Positions 36,009 through 44,644 of a stretch of DNA of 64,000 bases are shown here, in pieces. This DNA comes from an uncultured Hyphomicrobiales bacterium (GTDB lineage: Bacteria > Pseudomonadota > Alphaproteobacteria > Rhizobiales > Beijerinckiaceae): positions 22,100 through 86,099 of the forward strand of contig CAIJVU010000014.1 of the NCBI GenBank assembly GCA_903824185.1. Direction: 5' to 3'. Each line of letters begins with the position of its first letter. The stretch's first letter is position 1. The translations under genes were made by a program, and so were the position numbers. The notes under the pieces were generated by a model. It saw nothing but the letters and a program-made list of their open reading frames with translations. It did not search any database and was not told where the DNA came from.

Positions 36009-36413
36009 ATGCCCTCGACCCCTCTTTGTTTTGTGTTCACGATGCCCAACATGGATCATCCCCTTCAGGCGTTCAGGCCTAAATTCCCGTCAAAATGGAA
36101 GGGGTTGAAGCAAACAGCCCTGATTGGCCTGTGTTTTTTAGGATTATCGGATCAGGTCCGCGCCCATGAATGCGACGAACTGGTGAAAATGCACGGGCTT
36201 TTGGGGCGGGCCTTCATCCAATGCCATTACACTTTTTACAGCCGCGGCTTCGTTTTGCAGGCCGAGGCCTGTGGCAGCAAAATCGGGGATAAAGCCTACA
36301 AACAATTGCTGGCCGAGGGCAAAGAGGCCTTTGACAATCGCTCAAGCCAGATGGGGCCGCCCGCGCTTTGCGCCAAGATTCTGAAAGATTTTCCCTATAC
36401 CGTCAGGCAATAG
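36009..36413 (+). CDS. Small secreted cysteine-containing protein, unknown
   Basis: The 134-residue product has a long basic N-terminus and a hydrophobic stretch (LKQTALIGLCFLGLSDQVRA) that should serve as a signal peptide, cleaved before HECDEL. The mature part of about 80 residues has four cysteines, consistent with two periplasmic disulfides. The start is uncertain; GAAGGGG at 35991-35997 could serve ATG 36009, while ATG 36042 and 36051 would give shorter leaders. No family is recognised. A second small secreted cysteine protein lies convergently 24 bases downstream. Confidence 0.55.
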   Translation: MPSTPLCFVFTMPNMDHPLQAFRPKFPSKWKGLKQTALIGLCFLGLSDQVRAHECDELVKMHGLLGRAFIQCHYTFYSRGFVLQAEACGSKIGDKAYKQLLAEGKEAFDNRSSQMGPPALCAKILKDFPYTVRQ

Positions 36414-36437
36414 GCCTGATCTCAGCGTGACAGGGCT

Positions 36438-36863
36438 TTACTGCCGCTGCGCCAGCCAGCCCCATGTCCCCAGATCGGTCTCGATCATAAAATCATGCAG
36501 GCGGCAGGGCATGATATAGACGGTAAAGGTCTGCCCCTGCCGATAGCTGTGCCTATAATCGAGCGAGGATACGGGATAGCCGATCATGCTTTTCAACCGC
36601 TCGAATTCTTGGGGGTTGCGCTCGAAATGTTCCTGCATGGTGCGACATTCGCCGTTATTGAGATGCACTTCCCGCACCTCCACACGGCCTTGGGTGACGG
36701 TACATTCAATATGACCGCGCACACCCATTTGCTTCATGCCGCATTCAAGCGGCGATGTGGCCTTGGCCTCGTGCGAAACCGTCAGAGCCAGCAGGAGCAC
36801 CGCGCACAGCATGAAAAAACCACGCCCCAGCCTGATCCCCATACCCATTGCGACTTGACCCAT
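36438..36863 (-). CDS. Small secreted cysteine-containing protein, unknown
   Basis: This 141-residue protein starts at ATG 36863 with GGAAG upstream. A signal peptide (GRGFFMLCAVLLLALTVSHE) ends near AKA. The mature domain has four cysteines in LECGMK, HIECTV, NGECRT and MPCRLH, and a short beta-rich pattern (RVEVREVHLNNGEC). It is likely a periplasmic protein with two disulfides. No family is recognised. The larger upstream-extended frame overlaps the panC promoter and is not needed. The gene is divergent from panC. Confidence 0.6.
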   Translation of the reverse strand: MGQVAMGMGIRLGRGFFMLCAVLLLALTVSHEAKATSPLECGMKQMGVRGHIECTVTQGRVEVREVHLNNGECRTMQEHFERNPQEFERLKSMIGYPVSSLDYRHSYRQGQTFTVYIMPCRLHDFMIETDLGTWGWLAQRQ

Positions 36864-37037
36864 GACTGACTTCCGCACGCTGATCACTCCCCACGCAAAC
36901 ATCCTGATCCGATAGTAATGCCTTTTGCCGCGCGAGGGAAACATCTTCCGAAGGGGGCAACCAATGGCTGCTTGACCCGCGGCAAAACCTCCCGCAATAG
37001 CTTTGAAACCTTTGATCAACAGCAAGGCTGAGAGCCG

Positions 37038-37883
37038 ATGAACCAACCTTTATGCCTTCGCACTGTCGTGGATCTGCGCGCACAAGTGGCAGGCTGGCGC
37101 CAACAAGGCCTGCGTGTGGCGCTGGTGCCCACCATGGGGGCTTTGCATGACGGGCATCTCTCCCTCGTCCGGCTTGCCCGCCAACAGGCTGACCGGATCA
37201 TCGTCTCCATTTTTGTGAACCCGACCCAATTTGCGCCGCATGAAGATTTCGGCAGCTATCCCCGCACCTTCGATCAAGACATGGCGCTGTTGGCGCAAGA
37301 ACAGGTTGAATGCGTCTATGCGCCTTTGGCCACGGAGATCTATCCCGCGGGCTTTGACCTATCGATCATCTTGGGCGGGCCCGCCACCGCAGGGCTGGAA
37401 GACCGCTTCCGCCCGACCTTTTTTCACGGGGTTGCCACCGTTGTTGCCAAATTGCTGAGCCAGTCCGCCCCCGATATCGCCTTGTTCGGCGAAAAAGATT
37501 TCCAGCAGCTGGCCGTCATCCGCAAGCTGGTGCGTGATCTCGATCTGCCCGTCAATGTCATCGGTGGCCCGACCATCCGCGAAACAGACGGATTGGCCCT
37601 GTCCTCGCGCAATGTCTATCTGTCTTCACAAGAGCGACATACCGCAGCACAAATTCATGCCTGCCTGCAAGAGGCTCGCACCGCTTTATTGCAAGGTGAA
37701 GACGCACACAAAGCCTGTGAAGAAGCCAAGAGCCAGCTCCAAAAGGCAGGCTTTGATATCGATTATCTGGAATATCGCGATGCTGTAACGCTGGGCCCTG
37801 CCGGAAGCGGTGCGTGCCGACTGCTCGTCGCCGCCAAACTCGGGACAACGCGTCTGATCGACAATATCGGGATTGAGGGCTGA
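37038..37883 (+). CDS. panC: Pantothenate synthetase
   Basis: PanC joins pantoate and beta-alanine with ATP to make pantothenate, the coenzyme A precursor. The 281-residue protein is complete. It has PTMGALHDGH at 31-40 (the HIGH-like ATP motif), SIFVNPTQFAPHEDF, the GEKDFQQL nucleotide-binding segment and the ETDGLALSSRNVYL block. No panB or panD gene lies nearby. It ends 4 bases before the convergent secreted-protein gene. Confidence 0.96.
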   Translation: MNQPLCLRTVVDLRAQVAGWRQQGLRVALVPTMGALHDGHLSLVRLARQQADRIIVSIFVNPTQFAPHEDFGSYPRTFDQDMALLAQEQVECVYAPLATEIYPAGFDLSIILGGPATAGLEDRFRPTFFHGVATVVAKLLSQSAPDIALFGEKDFQQLAVIRKLVRDLDLPVNVIGGPTIRETDGLALSSRNVYLSSQERHTAAQIHACLQEARTALLQGEDAHKACEEAKSQLQKAGFDIDYLEYRDAVTLGPAGSGACRLLVAAKLGTTRLIDNIGIEG

Positions 37884-37887
37884 GCGG

Positions 37888-38214
37888 TCAGCGCTTGCGC
37901 AGAGAGGGTTCGGACAACGTATAGCTGTCGAACATATAATTAGGGACCGTGCGACCCCACATGGAACTGAATTGGTGCTTGGCGGCCTCGGCCTGCTGGC
38001 CCTTGGCCTCCTCTTCGCGCATCTTCTGTTCTTTTTCAGCCCTGATCTTTTCGCGGATCACGAATTCTCGCTCGATCTTGCGGTTGACCTCGGAAATGAA
38101 TTCCTGCTCTTTTTTCTGCTGTTCCGGATCAGAGGATTGCGCATGGCCAATGGCTGGCACCAGCAACACGGCCAACGCCATCAAAAGAGAGGCAACCATC
38201 CATCGACGGATCAT
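37888..38214 (-). CDS. Secreted coiled-coil protein of unknown function
   Basis: The 108-residue product has a clear signal peptide (MIRRWMVASLLMALAVLLVP, cleavage after GHA). A strongly charged Glu/Lys/Arg/Gln helix of about 55 residues follows (PEQQKKEQEFISEVNRKIER) and should form a coiled coil. The short tail YMFDSYTLSEPSLRKR is distinct. It is likely periplasmic. In style it resembles the coiled-coil protein at 12708-13205 but with no evident sequence identity. No family is recognised. Confidence 0.6.
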   Translation of the reverse strand: MIRRWMVASLLMALAVLLVPAIGHAQSSDPEQQKKEQEFISEVNRKIEREFVIREKIRAEKEQKMREEEAKGQQAEAAKHQFSSMWGRTVPNYMFDSYTLSEPSLRKR

Positions 38215-38687
38215 GGAAGGGGACTTCTTGAAAGGATCAACCACAAGCGCCGCGCACACAGCCATAAGGGGGCTTGCATTCATCGGTTTTCTTGCAGGGA
38301 TTTCCGTAACCATATGTTGCATTCGCCACACTCGAAGCCATCATGCCCAACAAGAGAGCCGCAACCAAAAATTTTATTCTACGCATCACAAAGGCCCACT
38401 CAACACACCCAACTTTTTTCCCTATAGCACAGGCAGCGGAACGGAACGAAGCCTTTTTCCCGTCTTTTTCAGGAAAAAATACAGGAAAACACGGCTAAAA
38501 CCCCTCAAAACGGCACATCTTGGTGGAAGTCAGGCCCGCCTGCTTGCGTCCTGCCTGACCGGCGCAGCCTCAGAAGTCCCCCATCCATTAAGGTTAACAA
38601 AAGGTTAATCCCCTGACGCGCCTGAGTCGTCTTGATTTTGAACCGCACTTAACGGCTTCTAAAAGACCCGTGCAAGGAGGCAATCGC
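38215..38687. other. Intergenic region with one CtrA-type site
   Basis: This 473-base region separates the divergent coiled-coil and small membrane protein genes. It contains the CtrA-type site at 38594-38608, the AAGGAGG ribosome binding site of the next gene, and AT-rich patches near 38455-38500. I see no tRNA or plausible protein gene in it. Confidence 0.5.
38594..38608 (+). promoter_or_regulatory. CtrA-type site (TTAA-N7-TTAA)
   Basis: TTAACAAAAGGTTAA is an exact TTAA-N7-TTAA match, with a further TTAA at 38588-38591. It lies 79 bases before the start of the small membrane protein gene at 38688 and shares the GTTAAC/AAAAGG wording of the repeats at 34916. Confidence 0.6.
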
Positions 38688-38885
38688 ATGAGCCCGTATC
38701 AACAGCAGATCTCGATTTCCGAGGTGCAAGAACTCAATGGTCGCCTGATTGAAATCGAAACCAATCTGGAAAAGATCAGCCGCTCGATGCATGCAGTCCA
38801 AACCACAGAAATTTGGATTGCCGGCATGCTGGCTTTGCTGATGGCAGGATCGATCGGCGTTGTGATCGGCCTATGGATCCACTGA
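38688..38885 (+). CDS. 65-residue membrane protein with coiled-coil head
   Basis: The peptide starts at ATG 38688 after a near-perfect AAGGAGG ribosome binding site. An N-terminal charged helix (EVQELNGRLIEIETNLEKIS) is followed by one membrane span (IWIAGMLALLMAGSIGVVIG) and ends LWIH. This coiled-coil-plus-anchor layout suggests an inner-membrane scaffold or complex subunit; no family is recognised. It has a CtrA-type site upstream and a strong terminator downstream, so it forms its own unit. Confidence 0.72.
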   Translation: MSPYQQQISISEVQELNGRLIEIETNLEKISRSMHAVQTTEIWIAGMLALLMAGSIGVVIGLWIH

Positions 38886-38911
38886 CCCGATACTCAATAA
38901 GACACCCATTA

Positions 38912-38940
38912 AAAAAGCCGGATCAGGGATCCGGCTTTTT
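38912..38940. terminator. Bidirectional Rho-independent terminator
   Basis: A perfect 13-bp inverted repeat, AAAAAGCCGGATC (38912-38924) and GATCCGGCTTTTT (38928-38940), has an AGG loop. It provides T-runs on both strands and serves the small membrane gene and the convergent aldehyde dehydrogenase gene. Confidence 0.93.
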
Positions 38941-38963
38941 GATTTCGTCAGACCCGCGCCGTT

Positions 38964-40340
38964 TTACTGCGACAGCACGATCATCTTTTCCTGTGTCATG
39001 TCATGCATCGTATAGCCGATGCCGCCAATGCCGTAACCGGACTGGCGACGACCGGTAAAGGGCATCCAGTCGGTCCGGAAGGCGGTGTGCTCGTTGATCA
39101 TCACAGCGGAGGAATCAAGCAAACGTGCCCAGGCCATGGCCTTGGTGACATCTTGCGTGAAGATGGAAGACTGGAAGGCGAATGGCAGGCTATTGGCCGC
39201 CGCAATCGCCTCTTCCACATGGTCATAGCCATAGACGCTGACCACTGGTCCGAAAATTTCCATGGTGGAGACCCGTGCCGTGGCCGGTGCATCCAACAAA
39301 ACAGTCGGGGCATAGGTGGTGTCAGAGAGCTTCTTGCCCCCCGAAAGGGCCTTGCCGCCGCCTGCAACGGCTTCGGCCACCCAGTCTGCCACCCGATCCA
39401 CTTCACGCGGACGGATCAAGGGGCCGCATTCGGTCGCCTCCTCCACCGCATTGCCGACCACCAGCTTGCTGGCACCCGCCGCCAATTGTTCGGCGATCGC
39501 CTGCGCCTGCTTGCGAGGTGCAAACACGCGCTGCACCGACACGCAGACCTGACCGGAATGGTAGAAGCCGCCTTTCAGCAATTTCGGAATCATCACGCCG
39601 AGATTGGCGCTGTCATCGACAATCACGGGTGCGGCACCGCCATGCTCAAGCGCACAACGTGTGCCCGCCGCCAATTTCGAGCGCAACATCCAACCCACTT
39701 TCGCGGAGCCGATGAAGCTGAAAAAAGCAACGCGCGGATCGGTCACCAGCTTTTCAGCAGTGGCCAGATCGCAAGGCACCGAACGGCACCAGTTTTCCGG
39801 CAGGCCTGCTTCATAAAGGATTTTGACAAAGGCCTCGCAGGACAATGGCGTATCATCCGCAGGCTTGACCAAAACAGGGCAGCCCGTTGCAACCGCTGGC
39901 GCGACCTGATGCACGATCAGATTGAGCGGATGGTTGAAGGCCGAAACCGCCACCACGGGACCGATGGGCTCGCGGAAGGTAAAGGCCAGCTTGCCAGCGC
40001 CTGCAGGCGTCAGCCCCATCGGAATTTCGCGCCCCGACAGATGCGACAATTCCTTGATGCATAATTCGATACCGTCAATGGCGCGTGACACTTCCACACG
40101 GGCATCGATCAAAGGCTTGCCGCCTTCATCGGCAATCAGATGCGCCAGCTCGGCGGAGCGTTGCGTCATGAGTGCCGCGGTTTTTTTCAAGATCTTGGTG
40201 CGTTCGGGAATGGAAAGCCATTCCGCCTGATGGCGGTAAAGTCGCTGCGCTTCGGCGAGATAAGCATCAATCTTATCCCAGCCCACAAGCGCCACTTCAC
40301 CGATCACTTTGTGATCAAAGGGGTTGGTGACCTTCAACAT
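38964..40340 (-). CDS. NAD(P)-dependent aldehyde dehydrogenase
   Basis: The 458-residue enzyme belongs to the aldehyde dehydrogenase superfamily. The active-site Cys266 sits in SGQVCVS and the general base Glu232 in ALEHGG. The PVLVKPADDTPLSC segment binds the cofactor, and EIFGPVVSVYGYD is the conserved C-terminal motif. Its overall pattern resembles the succinate-semialdehyde / phosphonoacetaldehyde / glyceraldehyde-3-phosphate branch, but the substrate is not certain. It lies 18 bases after an acetolactate-synthase-like gene and is surely cotranscribed with it, so it may oxidise an aldehyde from that reaction or an upstream step. Confidence 0.9.
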   Translation of the reverse strand: MLKVTNPFDHKVIGEVALVGWDKIDAYLAEAQRLYRHQAEWLSIPERTKILKKTAALMTQRSAELAHLIADEGGKPLIDARVEVSRAIDGIELCIKELSHLSGREIPMGLTPAGAGKLAFTFREPIGPVVAVSAFNHPLNLIVHQVAPAVATGCPVLVKPADDTPLSCEAFVKILYEAGLPENWCRSVPCDLATAEKLVTDPRVAFFSFIGSAKVGWMLRSKLAAGTRCALEHGGAAPVIVDDSANLGVMIPKLLKGGFYHSGQVCVSVQRVFAPRKQAQAIAEQLAAGASKLVVGNAVEEATECGPLIRPREVDRVADWVAEAVAGGGKALSGGKKLSDTTYAPTVLLDAPATARVSTMEIFGPVVSVYGYDHVEEAIAAANSLPFAFQSSIFTQDVTKAMAWARLLDSSAVMINEHTAFRTDWMPFTGRRQSGYGIGGIGYTMHDMTQEKMIVLSQ

Positions 40341-40358
40341 GAGACTGTCCTTTTTGCC

Positions 40359-42035
40359 TCAATGGGCTTTATGGTTTTTACGCAAATCATCGATCAACAG
40401 ACGTTGGTTCTGGCTGTAATCGACCGGCACGTCAATGAGGTGTACGCCCCCTTGGATATAGGCCTTTTCCAGCACGGTCTTAAGTTCGGCTGTGGCATGG
40501 ACACGATGGCCGGTCGCCCCATAGCTGTTGGCATAGGCGACAAAATCCGGATTGCCGAATTCAAGGCCCCAATCCTGCAAGCCCGCACCCGCCTGTTTCC
40601 AGCGGATCATGCCATAGGAACTGTCGTTCAAGACCACCACAACCAGATTGAGTTTGAGACGGACGGCGGTTTCGAGCTCCTGCGAATTCATCATGAAGCC
40701 GCCATCGCCGCAAATCGCCATGACACGGCGGGTCGGATGCACCATCGAAGCCATCATGGCAGACGGCAAACCGGCGCCCATGGTGGCCAGCGCATTGTCG
40801 AGCAAAATCGTATTGGGCTGATGCGTGTGGTAATTGCGCGCGAACCAGATTTTATACACGCCGTTGTCGAGCGCGATAATGTCATGCTCTTCCATCACCG
40901 AGCGGATGTCATGCACCAGACGCTGCGGCAAAATGGGGAAGCGTTCGTCCTCTTCGCCTTCATAGATTTTGGTTTTCACTTCGGCCCTGACCTCATGGAA
41001 CAGTTTGAGATCGAAGGTGCAACGGCCGTTGAGTTTCTTGGTCAGATGATCGATCGACAGCGCGAGATCGCCCACGACTTCGATTTGCGGGAAATAGACC
41101 GGATCAACCTGTGCGGCCTTGTAATTGATATGGATGACCTTCTGGCCGCCTTCTTCCATGAAGAAGGGCGGCTTTTCGACCACGTCATGCCCGATATTGA
41201 TGATCAGATCGGAGGCGTGAATATAGCGGTGCAAATAATCGTCATCCGACAAAGCCGCCGTGCCGAGGAAATACTCAGAATCTTCGTCCACCACGCCCTT
41301 GCCCATCTGGGTGGTGAAGAAAGGCAGTTTGATGGTTTCAATGAAATGCGAAATGGCCTCACGCGCATGCTGGCGATTGGCGCCCGCGCCGATCAACAGC
41401 AAAGGATGCTTGGCGGCCATGATCTCTTTGGCGGCCAAATCAAGCACCACATCATCCGCCACCGCATAATAGCGCTTATGGGGCGGCACCAGATGGGCGG
41501 TTGCGGGTTCGGCGGCGATGTCTTCGGGCAATTCGAGCAAAACAGCCCCCGGACGCTCTTCTTCCGCCAGACGGAAGGCCTCACGCACCAGAGACGGGAT
41601 GGCATTGCCGCTGACAATCTGCTTGGTCATTTTGCAGATCGGGCGGAACAGGCCGACAATATCGACAATCTGGAACTGGCCCTGTTTGGATTTTTTGATC
41701 GGCTTCTGACCGGTGATCATGATCATCGGGAAACCGCCGAGATGGGCGTAAGCCGCAGGGGTCGCAAAATTGGTAGCGCCCGGTCCGAGTGTGGCCATGC
41801 AGACACCGGCTTTGCCGGTCAGGCGGCCATAGGTGGCGGCCATGAAGGCCGCGCCTTGCTCGTGACGTGTCAGGATCAACCGGATCGAAGAGCCGCGCAG
41901 ACTGTCGAGCAAATCGAGGTTTTCTTCACCCGGCACTGCAAAAATATATTCAACGCCTTCATTTTCGAGCGCTTTGACAAAGAGATCAGAGGCTTTAACG
42001 CTTCCGGCAGGCAGTGCGGCTTTATGATCAGACAT
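40359..42035 (-). CDS. Acetolactate synthase-like ThDP enzyme
   Basis: The 558-residue protein has the three-domain layout of acetolactate synthase and relatives. FAVPGEENLDLLDSL carries the catalytic glutamate; LTRHEQGAAFMAATYGRLTG and GPGATNFATPAAYAHLGGFP are family blocks. The cofactor motif GDGGFMMNSQELETA runs to LNDSSYG. No regulatory small subunit gene is adjacent, which suggests a catabolic or alternative enzyme rather than the isoleucine/valine enzyme. ATG 42035 is preferred over 42071. It heads an operon with the aldehyde dehydrogenase. Confidence 0.88.
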   Translation of the reverse strand: MSDHKAALPAGSVKASDLFVKALENEGVEYIFAVPGEENLDLLDSLRGSSIRLILTRHEQGAAFMAATYGRLTGKAGVCMATLGPGATNFATPAAYAHLGGFPMIMITGQKPIKKSKQGQFQIVDIVGLFRPICKMTKQIVSGNAIPSLVREAFRLAEEERPGAVLLELPEDIAAEPATAHLVPPHKRYYAVADDVVLDLAAKEIMAAKHPLLLIGAGANRQHAREAISHFIETIKLPFFTTQMGKGVVDEDSEYFLGTAALSDDDYLHRYIHASDLIINIGHDVVEKPPFFMEEGGQKVIHINYKAAQVDPVYFPQIEVVGDLALSIDHLTKKLNGRCTFDLKLFHEVRAEVKTKIYEGEEDERFPILPQRLVHDIRSVMEEHDIIALDNGVYKIWFARNYHTHQPNTILLDNALATMGAGLPSAMMASMVHPTRRVMAICGDGGFMMNSQELETAVRLKLNLVVVVLNDSSYGMIRWKQAGAGLQDWGLEFGNPDFVAYANSYGATGHRVHATAELKTVLEKAYIQGGVHLIDVPVDYSQNQRLLIDDLRKNHKAH

Positions 42036-42407
42036 GAGACACCATTGTTGACAAGGGAACGTGTCCAGCATGCGCCCGCATGCCAGATCCTGAATTCCAC
42101 TCTACGGGAAAGTACAGAAATCAGCAACTTGGGGTGGAAATTTGTGCCACTCACCCCACCCCCTATGGGGCGAGGCGCGTCTGCGGCGGCCATTTTCCTG
42201 TCAAAAAACGGCTAAAATTAACCGGCAATTAAGCTTGTTAGCGTTGTTAGAACGCTTGGGATCCCATGACTGTGATTCGAACGGTCAAACACCGGACTCC
42301 GCCCTGTTTTTGCCTGATTTCGTCACCAAAACGGCTCAATATTGGTGGATATGAAGCAGCAATGAGCAGGCCTATCGCGTGCTGCAACACGACAAGGGAG
42401 TGTCGTC
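42036..42407. other. Divergent regulatory region, ThDP enzyme / tolQ
   Basis: This 372-base spacer holds a GGGGTG/CACCCC hairpin at 42131-42157, a CCCC/GGGG hairpin just after it, and the CtrA-type site at 42218-42232. No gene is visible. Promoters for both the tol operon and the divergent ThDP/aldehyde dehydrogenase operon should lie here. Confidence 0.5.
42218..42232 (+). promoter_or_regulatory. CtrA-type site (TTAA-N7-TTAA) between the ThDP gene and tolQ
   Basis: TTAACCGGCAATTAA matches TTAA-N7-TTAA exactly. It lies 175 bases before tolQ and 182 bases before the divergent ThDP gene, so either could be the target. The cell-division role of Tol makes tolQ attractive, but a single short match could be chance. 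Confidence 0.45.
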
Positions 42408-43127
42408 ATGAACGGAACTGAAGTCATCTCGACCACATTGCAAACGGGCGGGAGCGATATTTCCATCTGGACCATGTTCTGGAATGCGCATTTTGTTGTC
42501 AAAATCGTGATATTGGGGCTGTTATCCGCATCCATCTGGTGTTGGGCGATCATTATCGACAAGGAATTGCTATTCCGGCGCGAGCGCCGCGCCATGGACC
42601 GTTTCGAAGATGTCTTCTGGTCGGGCCAGTCGCTCGATGAACTCTACCGCGCATTGCACGACCGGCCCACCAATGCCATGGCCGCCGTCTTTGTGGCCGC
42701 CATGCGGGAATGGAAGCGCTCGGTGGAAAATTCCGGCCGCGCGGTCACCAATCTCACCCAGCGCCTCGATAAAGTGCTGGATGTCACCATCCAGCGGGAA
42801 GTCGAGCGGCTTGAATCGAAATTGCTGGTCTTGGCCACCATCGGTTCGGCCTCGCCCTTTATCGGTCTGTTCGGCACGGTCTGGGGGATCATGAATTCCT
42901 TCCGCTCGATTGCCGCCTCCAAAAACACCTCGCTGGCGGTGGTCGCGCCCGGCATTGCCGAAGCCTTGTTTGCCACTGCCATCGGCTTGTTTGCCGCCAT
43001 CCCCGCGGTGATCGCCTATAACAAGTTGCAGGCCGAGGCCGCCAAACAACAAGCGCGCGTGGAAGGCTTTGCCGACGAGTTTTCGGCCATTTTGTCGCGT
43101 CAGATCGACGAACATATCGGCTCCTGA
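42408..43127 (+). CDS. tolQ: Tol-Pal system proton channel subunit TolQ
   Basis: TolQ forms, with TolR, the inner-membrane proton channel that energises TolA to pull the outer membrane in during division. The 239-residue protein has three membrane spans. The conserved block [20 protein letters not shown] is followed by [20 protein letters not shown], as in TolQ/ExbB. AGGGAG lies before ATG 42408. It heads tolQ-tolR-tolA-tolB with short gaps. ybgC, often the first gene of this operon, is 15 kb away in this genome. Confidence 0.95.
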   Translation: MNGTEVISTTLQTGGSDISIWTMFWNAHFVVKIVILGLLSASIWCWAIIIDKELLFRRERRAMDRFEDVFWSGQSLDELYRALHDRPTNAMAAVFVAAMREWKRSVENSGRAVTNLTQRLDKVLDVTIQREVERLESKLLVLATIGSASPFIGLFGTVWGIMNSFRSIAASKNTSLAVVAPGIAEALFATAIGLFAAIPAVIAYNKLQAEAAKQQARVEGFADEFSAILSRQIDEHIGS

Positions 43128-43147
43128 GCGAGAAAGGCTCCCCCCTC

Positions 43148-43603
43148 ATGGCTATGGCAGCATCTTCATCGGGCGGATCGGGCGGCGGACGGCGCCGACG
43201 CGGCGGGCGCAAACACCGGCCGATGTCCGACATCAATATGACCCCCTTCATCGATGTGATGCTGGTGCTGCTCATTATCTTCATGGTGGCCGCCCCTTTG
43301 CTGGCGACCGGCGTGCCGCTTGATCTGCCGCAGACCAAGGCCGCCGCCCTCAACATCGACAAACAGCCCTTGATGATTTCCCTCAAATCCGACGGCAAGC
43401 TCTATCTGATGGATACCGCCCTCACGCCCGAGGAATTGGTGCCGCGTTTGGCAGCCGTTGCCAAAACAGGGGTCGAGGAACGCATCTATGTCCGCGCCGA
43501 CAAAAGCATTGCCTATGGCCGTGTTGCCGAGGTGATGGGGATGATCAGCGCGGCAGGCTACAAGAAAATTGCTCTGGTCAATGAGCCCGAGCAAAAACGC
43601 TAA
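43148..43603 (+). CDS. tolR: Tol-Pal system protein TolR
   Basis: The 151-residue protein has one N-terminal membrane helix with the channel-lining aspartate in MTPFIDVMLVLLIIFMV, then a periplasmic ExbD/TolR domain (VPLDLPQTKAA to ERIYVRADKSIAYGRVAEVM). A Gly/Arg-rich cytoplasmic N-terminus (GGGRRRRGGRKHRP) precedes it. Gap to tolQ is 20 bases. Length and motif order are typical. Confidence 0.95.
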   Translation: MAMAASSSGGSGGGRRRRGGRKHRPMSDINMTPFIDVMLVLLIIFMVAAPLLATGVPLDLPQTKAAALNIDKQPLMISLKSDGKLYLMDTALTPEELVPRLAAVAKTGVEERIYVRADKSIAYGRVAEVMGMISAAGYKKIALVNEPEQKR

Positions 43604-43618
43604 CGAACGGAACGGATT

Positions 43619-44644
43619 TTGGCGATCAACTGGTCAGAGCCCGGACTTCCCCTGTCAGGCGGGGTGCATGTTGCACTTCTCGTCGCGACCATGATTGCCT
43701 TTTCCTCAACGCCCAAATTCGAAGAAATGCCGGAAACGGTCGCGGTCGATGTCATTGACACCAACCAGCCCGCCGAAATGGCCAAGGGCGAGAAAACCGC
43801 CAAAGAGGCCAAGCCCGATCCCAAACCGCGCGCCGAGCGGGTGGCCGAGACCAACGACATCAAACCCGAAAACGCCGATGCCAAGCGCGATGTGCCAAGC
43901 CCCGTCTCGCGCCCGCCCTCCACCGAGCCCGAACAAAAGGCGCAGGTGCCGCCCCCGCCCAAGCCACCCGAACAGCAAAAGCCCGAACCCAAAAAAGAAG
44001 AGATCAAGGACGAGGCTTTGGTCAAGGCGGAGAAGAAACCAGACCCCAAACCCGAGCCCCCCAAGCCCGAGCCGCCCAAGCCTGACCGCAAGCCCGAACC
44101 GCCCAAGCCCGAGCCGCCGAAATTCGAGCCCGACAAGCTGGCGAAAATGATTGAACAGGCCAAGCCCGCCCCGCCGAAATCGGAGGCGACTGACAAGCCG
44201 TTCAACCCCAATGACATTAAGAAGCTGCTTGAGTCGAAAGAAAAACCGGCTCAAGCCGCCTCGACCGGCCAGCAGGTGAATAAAACCGCCTCTTTGGGCA
44301 GCGCGACCGCCACCGGACAAAAGCTCAATCCAAGCCAGAAAGACCAGATCGGTTCCATCATCAAGGACCAGCTGGCCCAGTGCTGGAGCCCGCCCGCCGG
44401 TGTGTCGGATGGCGCGAGCCTGAAACCGATTGTGCGTGTCAGCCTGTTGCCCGATGGCACCGTCACCGGCAGCCCCAGCATTGCCAATGAGCAATCAAGC
44501 CCCGCTTTCCGCGCCATGGCCGACAGTGCCTTGCGCGCCGTGCGCAAATGTTCTCCCTTTAAAATTCCGGCCCAGTTCGCCCCGTTCTATAATGACTGGA
44601 AGGACTGGACCGTGACCTTTGACCCGAAGGAAATGCTCGGATGA
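43619..44644 (+). CDS. tolA: Tol-Pal system protein TolA
   Basis: TolA spans the periplasm and joins the TolQR motor to outer-membrane partners. The 341-residue product begins at TTG 43619, has one membrane segment ([18 protein letters not shown]), then a long Pro/Lys/Glu-rich domain ([19 protein letters not shown]), and a C-terminal domain with [18 protein letters not shown] and [13 protein letters not shown], as in alphaproteobacterial TolA/TonB C-terminal proteins. The unusual TTG start is set by frame and the position 15 bases after tolR. Stop overlaps tolB as ATGA. Confidence 0.9.
   Translation: MAINWSEPGLPLSGGVHVALLVATMIAFSSTPKFEEMPETVAVDVIDTNQPAEMAKGEKTAKEAKPDPKPRAERVAETNDIKPENADAKRDVPSPVSRPPSTEPEQKAQVPPPPKPPEQQKPEPKKEEIKDEALVKAEKKPDPKPEPPKPEPPKPDRKPEPPKPEPPKFEPDKLAKMIEQAKPAPPKSEATDKPFNPNDIKKLLESKEKPAQAASTGQQVNKTASLGSATATGQKLNPSQKDQIGSIIKDQLAQCWSPPAGVSDGASLKPIVRVSLLPDGTVTGSPSIANEQSSPAFRAMADSALRAVRKCSPFKIPAQFAPFYNDWKDWTVTFDPKEMLG

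Noticed and set aside
40140..42215. A 691-codon plus-strand frame, the longest open frame on that strand
   Set aside because: It is antisense to the ThDP enzyme and aldehyde dehydrogenase genes, is His/Gly/Asp-rich as expected of a mirror frame, and shows no protein family signature.
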